Positions 24,138 to 33,905 are shown, numbered from the stretch's first letter. The stretch is DNA of 41,989 nucleotides from Sedimentisphaerales bacterium (GCA_016931715.1 JAFGEF010000163.1:1-41989); one strand, 5' to 3'. Notes: a model not told the origin generated them from the sequence alone. Numbers and translations are program-made.

Positions 24138-25056
24138 GGAGCTGCCTCCCTGTTGCACGCAGAAAAACATCCTCAAGATTTGTCTGCCTGATGACGTAAT
24201 TGCCGGATTCCATGCAGGAATCAGCAAAATCTTTTAAAACACTGATATCATTCGAATAATAACGCATCACACCGGGAGAATCTTCTATCCTTATATTCTT
24301 TTGAGCTTTTTCACGGTTTTCCTTGCTGATAAGCTCGACATTAAGAATCTCAAGAACAAATTTTTCGATGTTTTTATCCAGCAGTTCAGTGGGTCTGCCT
24401 TCCATAATTTTACGCCCTTTGTGCATAATCAATATATGATTACAAAGCTGAAATGCTTCATCCATATAATGAGTTGTCAGCAAAACTGTCGTATTTTGTT
24501 TCTGCAATTGGCGAATTTTTTCCCAGATAAGATGACGCACCTGCGGATCAAGTCCGGTTGTTGGTTCGTCCAGAATCAGCAGTTTAGGCTGATTCAGAAG
24601 AGCCCGGGCAATTACAAGTCTTCTTTTCATGCCGCCTGACAATTCCCTGATTTTTGACCTGCTTTTATCTGACAGCTCGAAGAAATCAAGAAGGTATTTT
24701 ATGCGTTTTTTGGCTTCTGAGGCATGGATATTGTAAAATTTCGAATAAATCATTAGGTTTTGAACAACGTCTAATTCGTCATCCAGGTTATCTTCCTGCT
24801 GAACAACTCCTGATAAGAACTTAATTGAAAGCTCGTCATGAGCTGGGTCATATCCAAAAACATTAACTATGCTTTCAGGAGTTTTATCTCTTGTGCATTT
24901 TCCGTAGATAATTTTCATAGCCGTAGTTTTACCGGCACCGTTTGGTCCCAAAAAACCATAGCAGCTTCCCGGCTCGACCGAAAAACTCAGATTCTGTACG
25001 GCTTTGACATCCCTGTAACTTTTATTTATATTTTCTACTGTAATTATAGATACCAT
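24130..25056 (-). CDS. ABC transporter ATP-binding protein (NodI-like)
   Basis: 308 residues. Walker A 'GPNGAGKTT' (38-46), Q-loop region 'VVQQEDNLDD', ABC signature 'LSGGMKRR' and Walker B 'LLILDEPTTGLDP' are all intact, followed by the switch His in 'LLTTHYMDEA'. The C-terminal 70 residues are typical of NodI/DrrA/CcmA-type exporters. Start chosen at the first codon of 'MVSIITVENINKSY'. Translation is coupled to the permease through an 8-bp overlap. The pair faces the same way as the RND genes, but a 306-bp gap separates them. Confidence 0.93.
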   Translation of the reverse strand: MVSIITVENINKSYRDVKAVQNLSFSVEPGSCYGFLGPNGAGKTTAMKIIYGKCTRDKTPESIVNVFGYDPAHDELSIKFLSGVVQQEDNLDDELDVVQNLMIYSKFYNIHASEAKKRIKYLLDFFELSDKSRSKIRELSGGMKRRLVIARALLNQPKLLILDEPTTGLDPQVRHLIWEKIRQLQKQNTTVLLTTHYMDEAFQLCNHILIMHKGRKIMEGRPTELLDKNIEKFVLEILNVELISKENREKAQKNIRIEDSPGVMRYYSNDISVLKDFADSCMESGNYVIRQTNLEDVFLRATGRQLHD

Positions 25057-25282
25057 AATCGTTTTCTACTTCAGTAACTATTCATATCTGTTATCAATTT
25101 TCATAAAACTGTAAGAATACAATATCTTCCCTGTAATTTCATCTTTTTTATGCCAATTCTCCAGAAATGAGCTAAAAACTATGCCTGGAACATATACGAC
25201 CTATAAAATTCCATTTAATGTTCTCCGTTTATAAAACTGCCTATAAGGATTCTGCAATATCGCCATAATAAATGAATAAAAT

Positions 25283-25350
25283 TTTTGCAAAAATGAAAAA
25301 AGGTATTTATGATTTAAGTAAATAGCTGAGCGATTTACTTTCTATAAATA
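25283..25350. repeat. Half copy of the palindromic element
   Basis: Matches the left half of copy 2 (38415 onward): the arm sequence (TTTTGCAAAAATGA...AAGG) followed by the first inner hairpin, here AAGTAAAT / ATTTACTT (25316-25323 and 25333-25340). Relative to copy 2, the stem base A has become T and its partner T has become A, so pairing is kept. No second hairpin or right arm follows. A 14-base piece identical to the right edge of copy 1 (TAAGGATTCTGCAA, inverted) lies at 25244-25257. Located in the 540-bp divergent gap between the ABC genes and the 940-residue protein, which otherwise holds only the promoter at 25410. Confidence 0.75.
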
Positions 25351-25409
25351 ATATTACCCTGATTAACAATAATGAAGGTATATCCATATATTCTAAACAA
25401 AAACAATCG

Positions 25410-25438
25410 TTGAAAAAACAGTAATATAATGATAGAAT
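25410..25438 (+). promoter_or_regulatory. Promoter candidate for the surface protein / T2SS region
   Basis: TTGAAA (25410-25415), 17-bp spacer, TAGAAT (25433-25438). The predicted leader of about 150 bases has overlapping hairpin options (CTCTT / AAGAG and ATAAAG / CTTTAT near 25462-25485). No strong later promoter was seen before gspC, so it may drive the whole downstream cluster. Confidence 0.5.
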
Positions 25439-25595
25439 AATATTAACAGGAGACGAATCAATCTCTTGCAATAAAGAGCTTTATGTCTCTTGTTTAGGGA
25501 ATAAACGTAGCTGGAAATCTGTCTGGAATCCTCGATAATTAAGAACTCAAAGAAATATTATATGACTTCTAAGGTTTATTTAGGAGATAAGGGAA

Positions 25596-28418
25596 ATGAA
25601 AACTTTGTCAAAAATAATTATTTGTTTTATAGCCGAGTTGTTTTTTTGCATACAGCCGCTGCAAGCTCAGACTACTCCTACAGTAGCTTTTTATTCATCA
25701 TCTTCATACGCTATTGAATCTTATAAACCGCCTATTCCTATTAAAGTAGTTCTTTCAGAAGCAAATACCAATACAGTTACCGTTAAATATTCTGTTACCG
25801 GCGGCACTGCTACAGGGGGAGGTGTTGATTATACATTAAATCCAGGCACACTAACATTCTCACCCGGAGAAACAATAAAATACGTTCCATTATATACAGT
25901 ATATGATATCTATGGAGAAGATGACGAAACAATCATTATTACACTAAGCGATCCGACAAATGCAACATTAGGATCTTATGATAGCCATGAATATACTATT
26001 AAAAATGATGATGACGGGAACCGTATTGCATTTTACGAATCCAGTTCGAGCGGCTATGAGTCTGAAAATTCTATATCATTAAAAGTTGGCCTTTTTGCTG
26101 ATGTTTATTCTATTTATATAACAGGAACTGTTGATTATTCAGTAACAGGCGGAACCGCCACAGGAGAAGGTAATGATTATGTGCTGGATTCAGGCACACT
26201 GACAATATCTACAGGAGAATACAATTACATCGAAATTACAATTAATGATGATTCAATTGTTGAAGAAAATGAGACAATCATAGTTACTTTAAGCAATCCA
26301 ACAGGTACCTCTTTAGGTACAAGGGTAACTCATACTTATACAATTCTGAATGATGATGATGAAACCGCTCCGGACATATCTGAATATTTTCCTGAACCGA
26401 ATTCCATTCAGGCTGCAAGGAACTCATATATTATGCTGGAAATCACAGACAGTCTAAGCGGAGTAGATGCCAATACAGTAAAAATTTGGGTTGAGGGCAC
26501 GGTTATTTATGATGGCGCTTCAGCGGAACCCAACGGTACTTACAACTCTTCGTCAGGCACATGCAGACGTGCTGGTACAGAAAAAGCTTATACATTTTTC
26601 TTCCTGCCTTCCAGCATATTTGATTACGAGCAGAAGGTAGATGTTCTTGCTTATGCAGTTGATAAAGACGGCAACATTATGAATAAAGAACCTTACAGTT
26701 TCTATACCGTTATGCGTTCTTTTGGAGCGAACCTGAAAGTTAATTCAGACACAGGTTCTCTTATTCAAGACCACCCTTCTGCCGCGACTGACTCTTCAGG
26801 AAATATCTGGGTTGTATGGGACCAGACAAATTCGTCGAGTGATGCTGATATTTATATTGGCAAACTCGCAAAAAGTGACATTTCTTTTGGAACAAGCTCT
26901 GTTGTGTACAGCACTTCCGGCTTACACACCTATCCTGTAATTGCCATTGACAGCGACGATAATTTGTATGTTGCATGGCAGGGAAAAAGTTCAACAAGCG
27001 ATAAAACGCGTATATATGTGTCCAAATCAACTGATGGTGCTACATGGAGTACACCAGCACCAGTTACTTTTAATGATGCGGGTAATGAATATAATCAGAC
27101 TTCGCCGGTAATTGCAATAGACCATGATACAACTGATACCATATATATTGCCTGTGTGGATGATCGCAGCGGAAACCAGGATATATGGATATCAAGTTCC
27201 ACGAATGGAACCACATGGACTCCAACACGAATAAACACAAATACAAGCAATCAAACTGAACCGGCTATCGCAATAAACAACCATGTGGCATACATTGGGT
27301 GGACGGACGCAAGAAACGCATCGACAGATATTTATGGAGCCTCTTCGAATAACGCCTGGGCAGAAGAAGAATGGATAATTACCAGCAGTATTCAATCCAG
27401 AGTTGCGCTTGCTGCTGATCCTGTCGAAAATGTTATACATCAATTTTGGGTTGATAACGCAGGTGGTAATTATGATATATTCTATAGGATGGATGATGCT
27501 AATGCGACTGGCATAAGCATTACTGATGAAATAAACCAGGGCAAAAACCGGCCGTCAGCAGGAGTGTCGGTAATAGACGGTTCATCCATGGTGTTTGCCG
27601 CATGGAGAGACTGGCGAAATGTGCTGAGTAATAATGATACAGATATTTACTATACCGAGTATGGTCTTTTAGGATTTGGAACAAATATCCTGATTAATGA
27701 TGATATGGGAACAAGCCCTCAGTCAAATCCTGCAGTTAATGTTGACCTTTTAGGCAATCCATATATCGTTTGGGCTGACCAGAGAAACGGTAATATGGAT
27801 ATTTATTATTCCGGCGCTACTTCAATCAGCGAGACATTTCCCCGGGCTTTTGTGTCCTATGGCGATTCTGTAATCATTCAAACAACTGAAAAAGTACAAA
27901 TTTCAATTCCTTCAGATTCAATTCCAGACGGTCTGACTGTCTATGACATCGAAATTGCCAGGTTACTGAATCCTCCAAAGCTGCCTGATGGCGGCTTCGG
28001 CAAATGTTATGACTTTATGCCAAGCGGATTACAGTTCAGTACACCAGTTACAATAACAATATCACATACAGCCGAGGATTGCCCCGGTTATGGTGTTTAC
28101 CAGGTTTACTGGTATAACACACAAACCGGTACATGGAGTCAGGATGGTATCAGTAATGTTCAGCATAATTTTGGTTCAGTCCATAATATCGAATTCCAAA
28201 CCACGCATTTTTCTACCTTTGTTGTAGCCGGCTATGCCTCAAGCGGCGGAGGGGACAGCAGTGAAAGTGACAGCGGCGGCGGATGCGCCATATCTCCATA
28301 TCCATGCAGCAGAGAAAGCATAGGGGGATTTTTTGTGCCGTACATAGTTTATATCCTTATATTGTTTGCTATGAGTTGGACAAATAAACGTAAGCAAAAG
28401 GTAAAAAACAATAGCTGA
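25596..28418 (+). CDS. Large Calx-beta surface protein with Cys-containing C-terminal sorting-like tail
   Basis: 940 residues, start supported by AGGAG upstream. Signal peptide (1-24); two Calx-beta domains (about 28-139 and 142-253, each with 'YSVTGGTATG..DY' and 'ETII.TLS.PT'); an Ig-like segment (about 258-365); a sialidase/BNR-like beta-propeller region (about 375-720) with repeats such as 'STDGATWSTP' and 'SSTNGTTWTP'; a further beta domain (about 735-880). The tail has a Ser/Gly linker, 'GGGC' with Cys897, a second Cys904, one membrane helix (about 911-927) and a basic end. This tripartite tail is the layout of C-terminal sorting signals, and it contains no VPEP motif. Next gene, 85 bp on, is an intramembrane protease. 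Probably secreted by the adjacent T2SS and held at the surface. Confidence 0.85.
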   Translation: MKTLSKIIICFIAELFFCIQPLQAQTTPTVAFYSSSSYAIESYKPPIPIKVVLSEANTNTVTVKYSVTGGTATGGGVDYTLNPGTLTFSPGETIKYVPLYTVYDIYGEDDETIIITLSDPTNATLGSYDSHEYTIKNDDDGNRIAFYESSSSGYESENSISLKVGLFADVYSIYITGTVDYSVTGGTATGEGNDYVLDSGTLTISTGEYNYIEITINDDSIVEENETIIVTLSNPTGTSLGTRVTHTYTILNDDDETAPDISEYFPEPNSIQAARNSYIMLEITDSLSGVDANTVKIWVEGTVIYDGASAEPNGTYNSSSGTCRRAGTEKAYTFFFLPSSIFDYEQKVDVLAYAVDKDGNIMNKEPYSFYTVMRSFGANLKVNSDTGSLIQDHPSAATDSSGNIWVVWDQTNSSSDADIYIGKLAKSDISFGTSSVVYSTSGLHTYPVIAIDSDDNLYVAWQGKSSTSDKTRIYVSKSTDGATWSTPAPVTFNDAGNEYNQTSPVIAIDHDTTDTIYIACVDDRSGNQDIWISSSTNGTTWTPTRINTNTSNQTEPAIAINNHVAYIGWTDARNASTDIYGASSNNAWAEEEWIITSSIQSRVALAADPVENVIHQFWVDNAGGNYDIFYRMDDANATGISITDEINQGKNRPSAGVSVIDGSSMVFAAWRDWRNVLSNNDTDIYYTEYGLLGFGTNILINDDMGTSPQSNPAVNVDLLGNPYIVWADQRNGNMDIYYSGATSISETFPRAFVSYGDSVIIQTTEKVQISIPSDSIPDGLTVYDIEIARLLNPPKLPDGGFGKCYDFMPSGLQFSTPVTITISHTAEDCPGYGVYQVYWYNTQTGTWSQDGISNVQHNFGSVHNIEFQTTHFSTFVVAGYASSGGGDSSESDSGGGCAISPYPCSRESIGGFFVPYIVYILILFAMSWTNKRKQKVKNNS

Positions 28419-28503
28419 CAAAATACTGACTAAGTAATATATTGTGCGTCTTGTAATGACATACATCAATGTCAGAAGTATTTTTTAAGGCGGTAATACT
28501 ATT

Positions 28504-29193
28504 TTGGATACAAATAGAGATAATATATCTTTTACAGATGTGTCTGTTTTATTAGAGATATTATTTGTAACGGTTGCTTCAATTGGGATGATAGTGTTTT
28601 TACGTAACAAATTAAACAATGATGAAGCATGGCTGGCACTGACAAGTCCGTTTATATTAATATCGGCGGCAATAATACCAACACTAATTCACAGGAAAGA
28701 CTTAAGTCAAATCGGTTTTCAGACAGGACATTTTCAAATGCTCCTGCGAATACTCCCGATTGCCTGCATGCTGGTATTTTCTGTACTTTTTTTGGGTATT
28801 TTAATATTGAGCAATTACAACATCCCCCTGCCTATGCGCGCTATAATTCCGAAAAATAGATGGCTTGAATGGATTGTTTATCAATTTATGTGCGTTGCAG
28901 TTCCGGAAGAACTTTTTTTTAGGGGCTATCTGCAGACTAATGTAATAACGCTGCTAACCACAGTTAAACGGAAAAAGTTTGAAGTACTAGGATGGATTGG
29001 TATAATTATATGTGCTATAGTTTTTGCTGCATCTCATGTTGTTATTTTTAAAAATGGAATATCAATAGTTACATTTTTTCCGGGATTGTTTTTTGGGTGG
29101 TTGTTTTATAAGACTAAGTCGCTGTTAGCGCCTGTTTTATTTCATGGTTTAGCAAATATCAGTTATGGCATTATCGCAGAGGTTCTTACATAA
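28504..29193 (+). CDS. CPBP-family glutamic intramembrane protease
   Basis: 229 residues, about seven or eight membrane helices. The Abi/CPBP (Rce1-like) motifs are complete: 'PEELFFRG' (Glu135, Glu136, Arg140), 'AASH' (His178) and 'FHGLAN' (His214, Asn218). Family members cut substrates within the membrane; some bacterial ones are thought to process Cys-containing C-terminal sorting signals (myxosortase-type). The start is a TTG at 28504 with an AAGGCGGT site upstream. It lies between the Calx-beta protein, which has such a tail, and gspC only 5 bp away, so it is very likely translated as part of the T2SS operon. Substrate assignment is inference. Confidence 0.9.
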   Translation: MDTNRDNISFTDVSVLLEILFVTVASIGMIVFLRNKLNNDEAWLALTSPFILISAAIIPTLIHRKDLSQIGFQTGHFQMLLRILPIACMLVFSVLFLGILILSNYNIPLPMRAIIPKNRWLEWIVYQFMCVAVPEELFFRGYLQTNVITLLTTVKRKKFEVLGWIGIIICAIVFAASHVVIFKNGISIVTFFPGLFFGWLFYKTKSLLAPVLFHGLANISYGIIAEVLT

Positions 29194-29198
29194 AATTT

Positions 29199-30101
29199 AT
29201 GAGACGTTATTTTAGACTAAACAGAATTCTACCGATTGCAAACATGTTTTTGCTTGCTGCTATGGTATATTTTGTGTTCAGTTTAATTCTTAAAGAACCT
29301 GCGGGGGATTTTTTGGAAGATTCGAGTAAAGAAACACTAAAAACTGATTTTGAACCTGTTCAGAAATCCGTAAATTCAGTCAATTCCCAGATAATTCTCG
29401 AACGTAATATTTTCAATCCCGCTAATTTTAATATGCCCGGCAGGAATTTGAATGAAACATTTGCGGTACAGCCGTCTAAACCGGTTGTCAGGAAACAGCT
29501 TGAACTTAGATTGCTTGGCACAGTTGCCGGCGATGAAAAAATTGCATGCGCCATAGTGGAAGATATAAAAACCAAAGTGCAGGATCTTTATAAAACCGGA
29601 GATGTCATTCAGGGAGCAATTATTGAGAAAATTGAGCGAAACAGGATAATTATACTCAATGAAGGCATACCTGAAATATTAAACTTGTTTGTTGCCGGCA
29701 ATGAATCATCTGTTTATGCAGGTACACAAAAAAGTGAGAATGAAAAACAGGATGTATCAGACGTTATTAAAGTGACTTCCCCCGCAGCGCGTGAAGTGAA
29801 CAAGAAAGCTTTTCTCGCAAAAATAGGCGGAATTGAAGCTGTCATGAAGACTGTAGAAGTTACACCTCATACCGTTAATGGAAAAGCTGATGGTCTGCGA
29901 ATTTCCGGCCTGGAGGGTTTGAGTATGGCCAGCTTTGTAGGACTTGAGAATGGTGATGTTATACAGACTATCAACGGGCAGACTGTTACAGATAATCGCA
30001 AGGCTTTCCAGGTACTGAAAAAAGCACGTGCATTATCGTCTTTGGATATGCAGCTCATGAGAGGCGAGGAAAAGAAAACTCTGTCATTTAAAATAAACTA
30101 A
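29199..30101 (+). CDS. gspC: T2SS inner-membrane protein GspC
   Basis: 300 residues. One membrane helix (about 10-29), then the homology region (about 98-165: 'LELRLLGTVAGDEKIACAIVED', 'DVIQGAIIEKIERNRIIIL') that binds the secretin, a linker, and a C-terminal PDZ domain (about 218-300: 'GLRISGLEGLSMASFVGLENGDVIQTINGQTV'). It connects the inner-membrane assembly platform to GspD and may help select substrates. It is the first gsp gene and lies 5 bp after the protease gene. Confidence 0.9.
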   Translation: MRRYFRLNRILPIANMFLLAAMVYFVFSLILKEPAGDFLEDSSKETLKTDFEPVQKSVNSVNSQIILERNIFNPANFNMPGRNLNETFAVQPSKPVVRKQLELRLLGTVAGDEKIACAIVEDIKTKVQDLYKTGDVIQGAIIEKIERNRIIILNEGIPEILNLFVAGNESSVYAGTQKSENEKQDVSDVIKVTSPAAREVNKKAFLAKIGGIEAVMKTVEVTPHTVNGKADGLRISGLEGLSMASFVGLENGDVIQTINGQTVTDNRKAFQVLKKARALSSLDMQLMRGEEKKTLSFKIN

Positions 30102-30120
30102 ATAATCCGAAAGTGAATAT

Positions 30121-32118
30121 ATGATGAATAAACTGGTATATGACAAATATAAACAAATAACCAGGGATGGATTCCGGCACTTATGTATTTTAATCTTTTT
30201 ATTCATTTTTTTTGTCTGCATGTCCCCTTCTTTCTGCAGTGCCGACTCAGCTTCATCCGACAATCAGTACGGTGATGATTCAACTGCGAAGGATTCGACG
30301 GTTTTCATGCCTCTTTTATCTGAACCGGGCGCTGCGGATAAAATGATTTCACTGGATTTTGACCAGGCAGACATTCGTGTCTTTATCAAAACAATAGGCC
30401 ATCTGACAGGTATAAATTTTCTGATTGATGATAATGTTCGTGGAACTGTTACTCTCATTTCTCCGACGCAGGTACGTCTTGGCGAAGCCTATAAAATACT
30501 TGAGTCTGTATTGCAGGTTAAAGGATATGCCGCTGTACCTGTCGGGAAATTAGTCAAGATTGTTCCTCGTACCGATGCCGCTAAAAGTAATTTGTCGATC
30601 CGTGTCGGAAATAATCCCGAATTAATTCCTGAAGATGACAGCTTTGTAACACAGATAATACCCCTGCATTTTGCTAACGTGGCAGAAATCAGCGGCTTGC
30701 TTACGCCTTTTGTTTCAACAGGCGGCAACATAACAGCTTATCCCAATGCAAACACAGTTATTTTAACAGATACATCTTCCAATATTCATCGTATTGTAAA
30801 GCTGATTCGCGAGCTTGATATTGAAGGTGCTGAAGATGATTATGTTGTAATTCGACTCAAATATGGTTCAGCTCAGACTATAAGTGAACAGATTACGCAG
30901 ATTATTCAGCGAAATTCTGCCGCTTCAGGCACAAGAAATGTCAGAACTGCATCTGCAGCAGACAATGATTTGATGAAAATTATGCCCGATGAAAGAACAA
31001 ATTCTCTGATCGTAGTTACCAAGCCCGATGAGATTGAGATGATTCAGGACCTTATAGCCAAATTAGATGTTGAACGTCCTCTCGAAACAGGCAATGTACA
31101 TGTTATCTTCCTTAAACATGCTGAAGCGGCGGAAGTTGCAAAATCGCTTTCAGCAGTACTGGTCAAATTATCATCGGGAGTAACTGACAAATCATCTGAA
31201 TTATTACAGATAACTTCAGATGAAAGTACTAATTCATTAATTGTTGTTGCATCGCCCCAGGATTATGAGATTATCGAAAATATGATCGAGAAATTGGACA
31301 TTGTCCGGGAGCAGGTATTAGTGGAGTTCCAGATTATTGAGGCAACGAATGATGTTTTGAAGGAGATAGGTGTCGATTGGGCAACACTGGATGAGGCTGT
31401 AGCCGATAGTTTCCGTGGTTTTGGATATACAAATCTTGGTCCAAGAGCAGAAGCAGCGTCAGGCACTCTTGAAGGTTTGGGTGTTGGAGTGTTTAAAGAA
31501 GTTGGAGGTGAAACTGAAATAGGCGCTATCCTCAAAGCGCTGGAAAAACACTCGAAGGTAAATATTCTTTCAACCCCTCACATACTGACATCAAATCACC
31601 AGAAAGCTACTATCATTGTTGCTGACAATGTTCCCTATATAAAACAATCGCGGGTAACCGAAACAGATGTGGATTCGCCTACTGCGATACAAACATATGA
31701 CTTTAAAGATGTAGGTATCGAATTGGGAGTTATTCCCCATGTTAGTCAGGGAGGTTTTGTCCGCCTTGATATAGATGCAAGCTTCTCCAAGCTTATCGAG
31801 GGAACCACAGGTTTAAGCAGTTCTACACCTACAACCGCCCAGCGCAAAGTCAATACCAATGTTTCTATCGTTAGCGGTACAACGGTCGTCATCGGCGGCT
31901 TAATGCGCGATGATAATGAAATTGTCGAAAAGAAAGTACCATTATTAGGTGACCTCCCATTGATTGGAGGATTATTCAGAGTAAGCAAGAACAGCAATCT
32001 AAAGACGAATCTGCTTCTTTTTATAACTCCTCACGTGCTGGCAAATCAGGAAGACCTTGTTGAAATTACAAAATCCAAACAGCAGGAATCTCAAGAGTCA
32101 GCGGAAAATAAGAAATAA
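30121..32118 (+). CDS. gspD: T2SS secretin GspD
   Basis: 665 residues. A signal peptide (about 18-41) is followed by N0 ('ISLDFDQADIRVFIKTIGHLTGINFL', about 75-145), three KH-like N1-N3 repeats carrying 'DERTNSLIVVTKP' and 'DESTNSLIVVASP', then the secretin channel domain with 'ALEKHSKVNILSTPHILTSNHQKATI', 'VPYIKQSRV' and 'VVIGGLMRDDNEIVEKKVPLLGDLPLIGGLFR'. It forms the outer-membrane pore. The C-terminal S domain seen where a pilotin is used is not obvious. Two ATGs in tandem at 30121; the second may be used. Confidence 0.96.
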   Translation: MMNKLVYDKYKQITRDGFRHLCILIFLFIFFVCMSPSFCSADSASSDNQYGDDSTAKDSTVFMPLLSEPGAADKMISLDFDQADIRVFIKTIGHLTGINFLIDDNVRGTVTLISPTQVRLGEAYKILESVLQVKGYAAVPVGKLVKIVPRTDAAKSNLSIRVGNNPELIPEDDSFVTQIIPLHFANVAEISGLLTPFVSTGGNITAYPNANTVILTDTSSNIHRIVKLIRELDIEGAEDDYVVIRLKYGSAQTISEQITQIIQRNSAASGTRNVRTASAADNDLMKIMPDERTNSLIVVTKPDEIEMIQDLIAKLDVERPLETGNVHVIFLKHAEAAEVAKSLSAVLVKLSSGVTDKSSELLQITSDESTNSLIVVASPQDYEIIENMIEKLDIVREQVLVEFQIIEATNDVLKEIGVDWATLDEAVADSFRGFGYTNLGPRAEAASGTLEGLGVGVFKEVGGETEIGAILKALEKHSKVNILSTPHILTSNHQKATIIVADNVPYIKQSRVTETDVDSPTAIQTYDFKDVGIELGVIPHVSQGGFVRLDIDASFSKLIEGTTGLSSSTPTTAQRKVNTNVSIVSGTTVVIGGLMRDDNEIVEKKVPLLGDLPLIGGLFRVSKNSNLKTNLLLFITPHVLANQEDLVEITKSKQQESQESAENKK

Positions 32119-32174
32119 TAGTATTGACCAGAAAGATATTTTTCAATTTGGGGTATAATTAATCAGGTATCTTA

Positions 32175-33884
32175 ATGAAAGCCGATTTGATTGGACAAAT
32201 ATTATTAGCACAAAAGATGCTTGAAGAGCAGCAGTTATCAGAGGCTCTTTCTTTACAGGCAGATAATGTCAAACAGCATCGAATCGGTCATATATTGACA
32301 GACTTGAATTATGTCACTGATATCGAAGTGTTAAAAGCGATTTCAAAACAATGGGATATCCCTTATCTTAAGAAGATACCTCAGGATAAAATTGACAAAG
32401 AACTGGTAGTTAATCTGCCGATAGAATTCCTCAAGAAGCATAAAATTCTGCCATTAAGAGACAATGACGGCACTATTATTATCGCTTGCGTTGAACCGTT
32501 TGATACAACAGCTTTTGATGCAATAGTTAATATCCTTGGCCAAACGTGCAGGAGAGTTATCTGTTCATCTTCTGCAATCGAAGATGGTCTCAGCCGCTAC
32601 TTTTATGAAAATGAAGGCGCTCCATCTCAAACATTAACCGACCCTGATAACAATAGCGAATTAGCCAGCCTGTCTTTGGAATCCGGAACAGAGGACCTTT
32701 TAGATCTTGCCAACAGAGCTCCGGTAGTGAAGCTGGTCAACACATTTTTTTTCCAGGCAGTACAAAGCCGGGCAAGCGATATACATATTGAACCTTTCGA
32801 ACAGCAGGTAAAGGTACGTTTTCGTATTGATGGTGTTTTACACAACAGGTTTACACTTTCTAAAAAACACGTTGCCGCGCTTGTATCGCGACTGAAGGTG
32901 ATGGCGAATTTGAATATTGCCGAACGAAGACTGCCTCAGGATGGCCGCTGCAGGATAAAAATAGGAGAGAAGGAAATTGACGTTAGAGTTTCTACCGTTC
33001 CGAATTCCGGCGGTGAGCGTGTAGTACTTCGTCTTTTGGATAAAACCAGTGCAAGTTTTGGTCTTGACCAGCTTGGATTCGACACGGAAACAGAGAGACA
33101 TTTCAGAAAACTTATTCGGAAACCGTATGGCATCATTTTATTAACAGGCCCAACAGGAAGCGGCAAAACAACAACATTATACGGCGCCCTGAGTGAATTA
33201 AATACGGAAGACAGAAATATTATGACAGTAGAGGATCCCATCGAATACCGGCTTCATGGCGTTGGACAAATGCAAATCCAGCCCAAGATCGGTTTAACTT
33301 TTGCAAATTCTCTGCGCCATATTCTCAGACAAGACCCCGATATAATAATGGTTGGAGAAATTCGCGACCTTGAAACGGCACGAATCGCCATCCAATCAGC
33401 ATTGACCGGGCATCTGGTACTAAGCACCTTACATACAAACGATTCGGCAAGCGCGGTAACACGTCTTATCGACATGGGGATCGAACCTTATCTTGTCTGC
33501 TCCTCTGTTATCGGGATAATGGCACAAAGATTAGTTCGAGCAATCTGCCCGGATTGTAAAAAGTCATATGAGCCAGGTGAGGAAGAACTTCTTGTTTTAA
33601 AAAATGGCAAGATAAAATCCGGAAAGAATACACTGTACAGAGGCTCCGGCTGTGTACATTGCATCGATACAGGGTACAGAGGAAGAACAGGTATTTTCGA
33701 ACTGATGGTTATAGATGACCGGTTAAGAGAACTGGTCATGGCTAATGCCGGATCAAACAAGATAAAACAAGCGGCGATAAAGAATAATATGAATACTTTG
33801 TTTGAAGATGGTATAAATAAAGTATTTACCGGCCAGACTACTTTAGAAGAAGTTCTCCGTGTCACACAGGATGACGTTGTCTAA
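32175..33884 (+). CDS. gspE: T2SS ATPase GspE
   Basis: 569 residues. An N1E-type domain (about 1-140) is followed by the N2 domain and ATPase core: Walker A 'GPTGSGKT' (325-332), Asp box (about 349-356), Walker B 'IIMVGEIRD' (390-398) and His box 'GHLVLSTLHTND' (412-423). A tetracysteine zinc-binding motif follows with Cys458, Cys461, Cys494 and Cys497. This hexameric cytoplasmic motor drives pseudopilus growth. All catalytic boxes are complete. Confidence 0.97.
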   Translation: MKADLIGQILLAQKMLEEQQLSEALSLQADNVKQHRIGHILTDLNYVTDIEVLKAISKQWDIPYLKKIPQDKIDKELVVNLPIEFLKKHKILPLRDNDGTIIIACVEPFDTTAFDAIVNILGQTCRRVICSSSAIEDGLSRYFYENEGAPSQTLTDPDNNSELASLSLESGTEDLLDLANRAPVVKLVNTFFFQAVQSRASDIHIEPFEQQVKVRFRIDGVLHNRFTLSKKHVAALVSRLKVMANLNIAERRLPQDGRCRIKIGEKEIDVRVSTVPNSGGERVVLRLLDKTSASFGLDQLGFDTETERHFRKLIRKPYGIILLTGPTGSGKTTTLYGALSELNTEDRNIMTVEDPIEYRLHGVGQMQIQPKIGLTFANSLRHILRQDPDIIMVGEIRDLETARIAIQSALTGHLVLSTLHTNDSASAVTRLIDMGIEPYLVCSSVIGIMAQRLVRAICPDCKKSYEPGEEELLVLKNGKIKSGKNTLYRGSGCVHCIDTGYRGRTGIFELMVIDDRLRELVMANAGSNKIKQAAIKNNMNTLFEDGINKVFTGQTTLEEVLRVTQDDVV

Positions 33885-33905
33885 TGAACAGGATAAAATT
33901 ACCTC

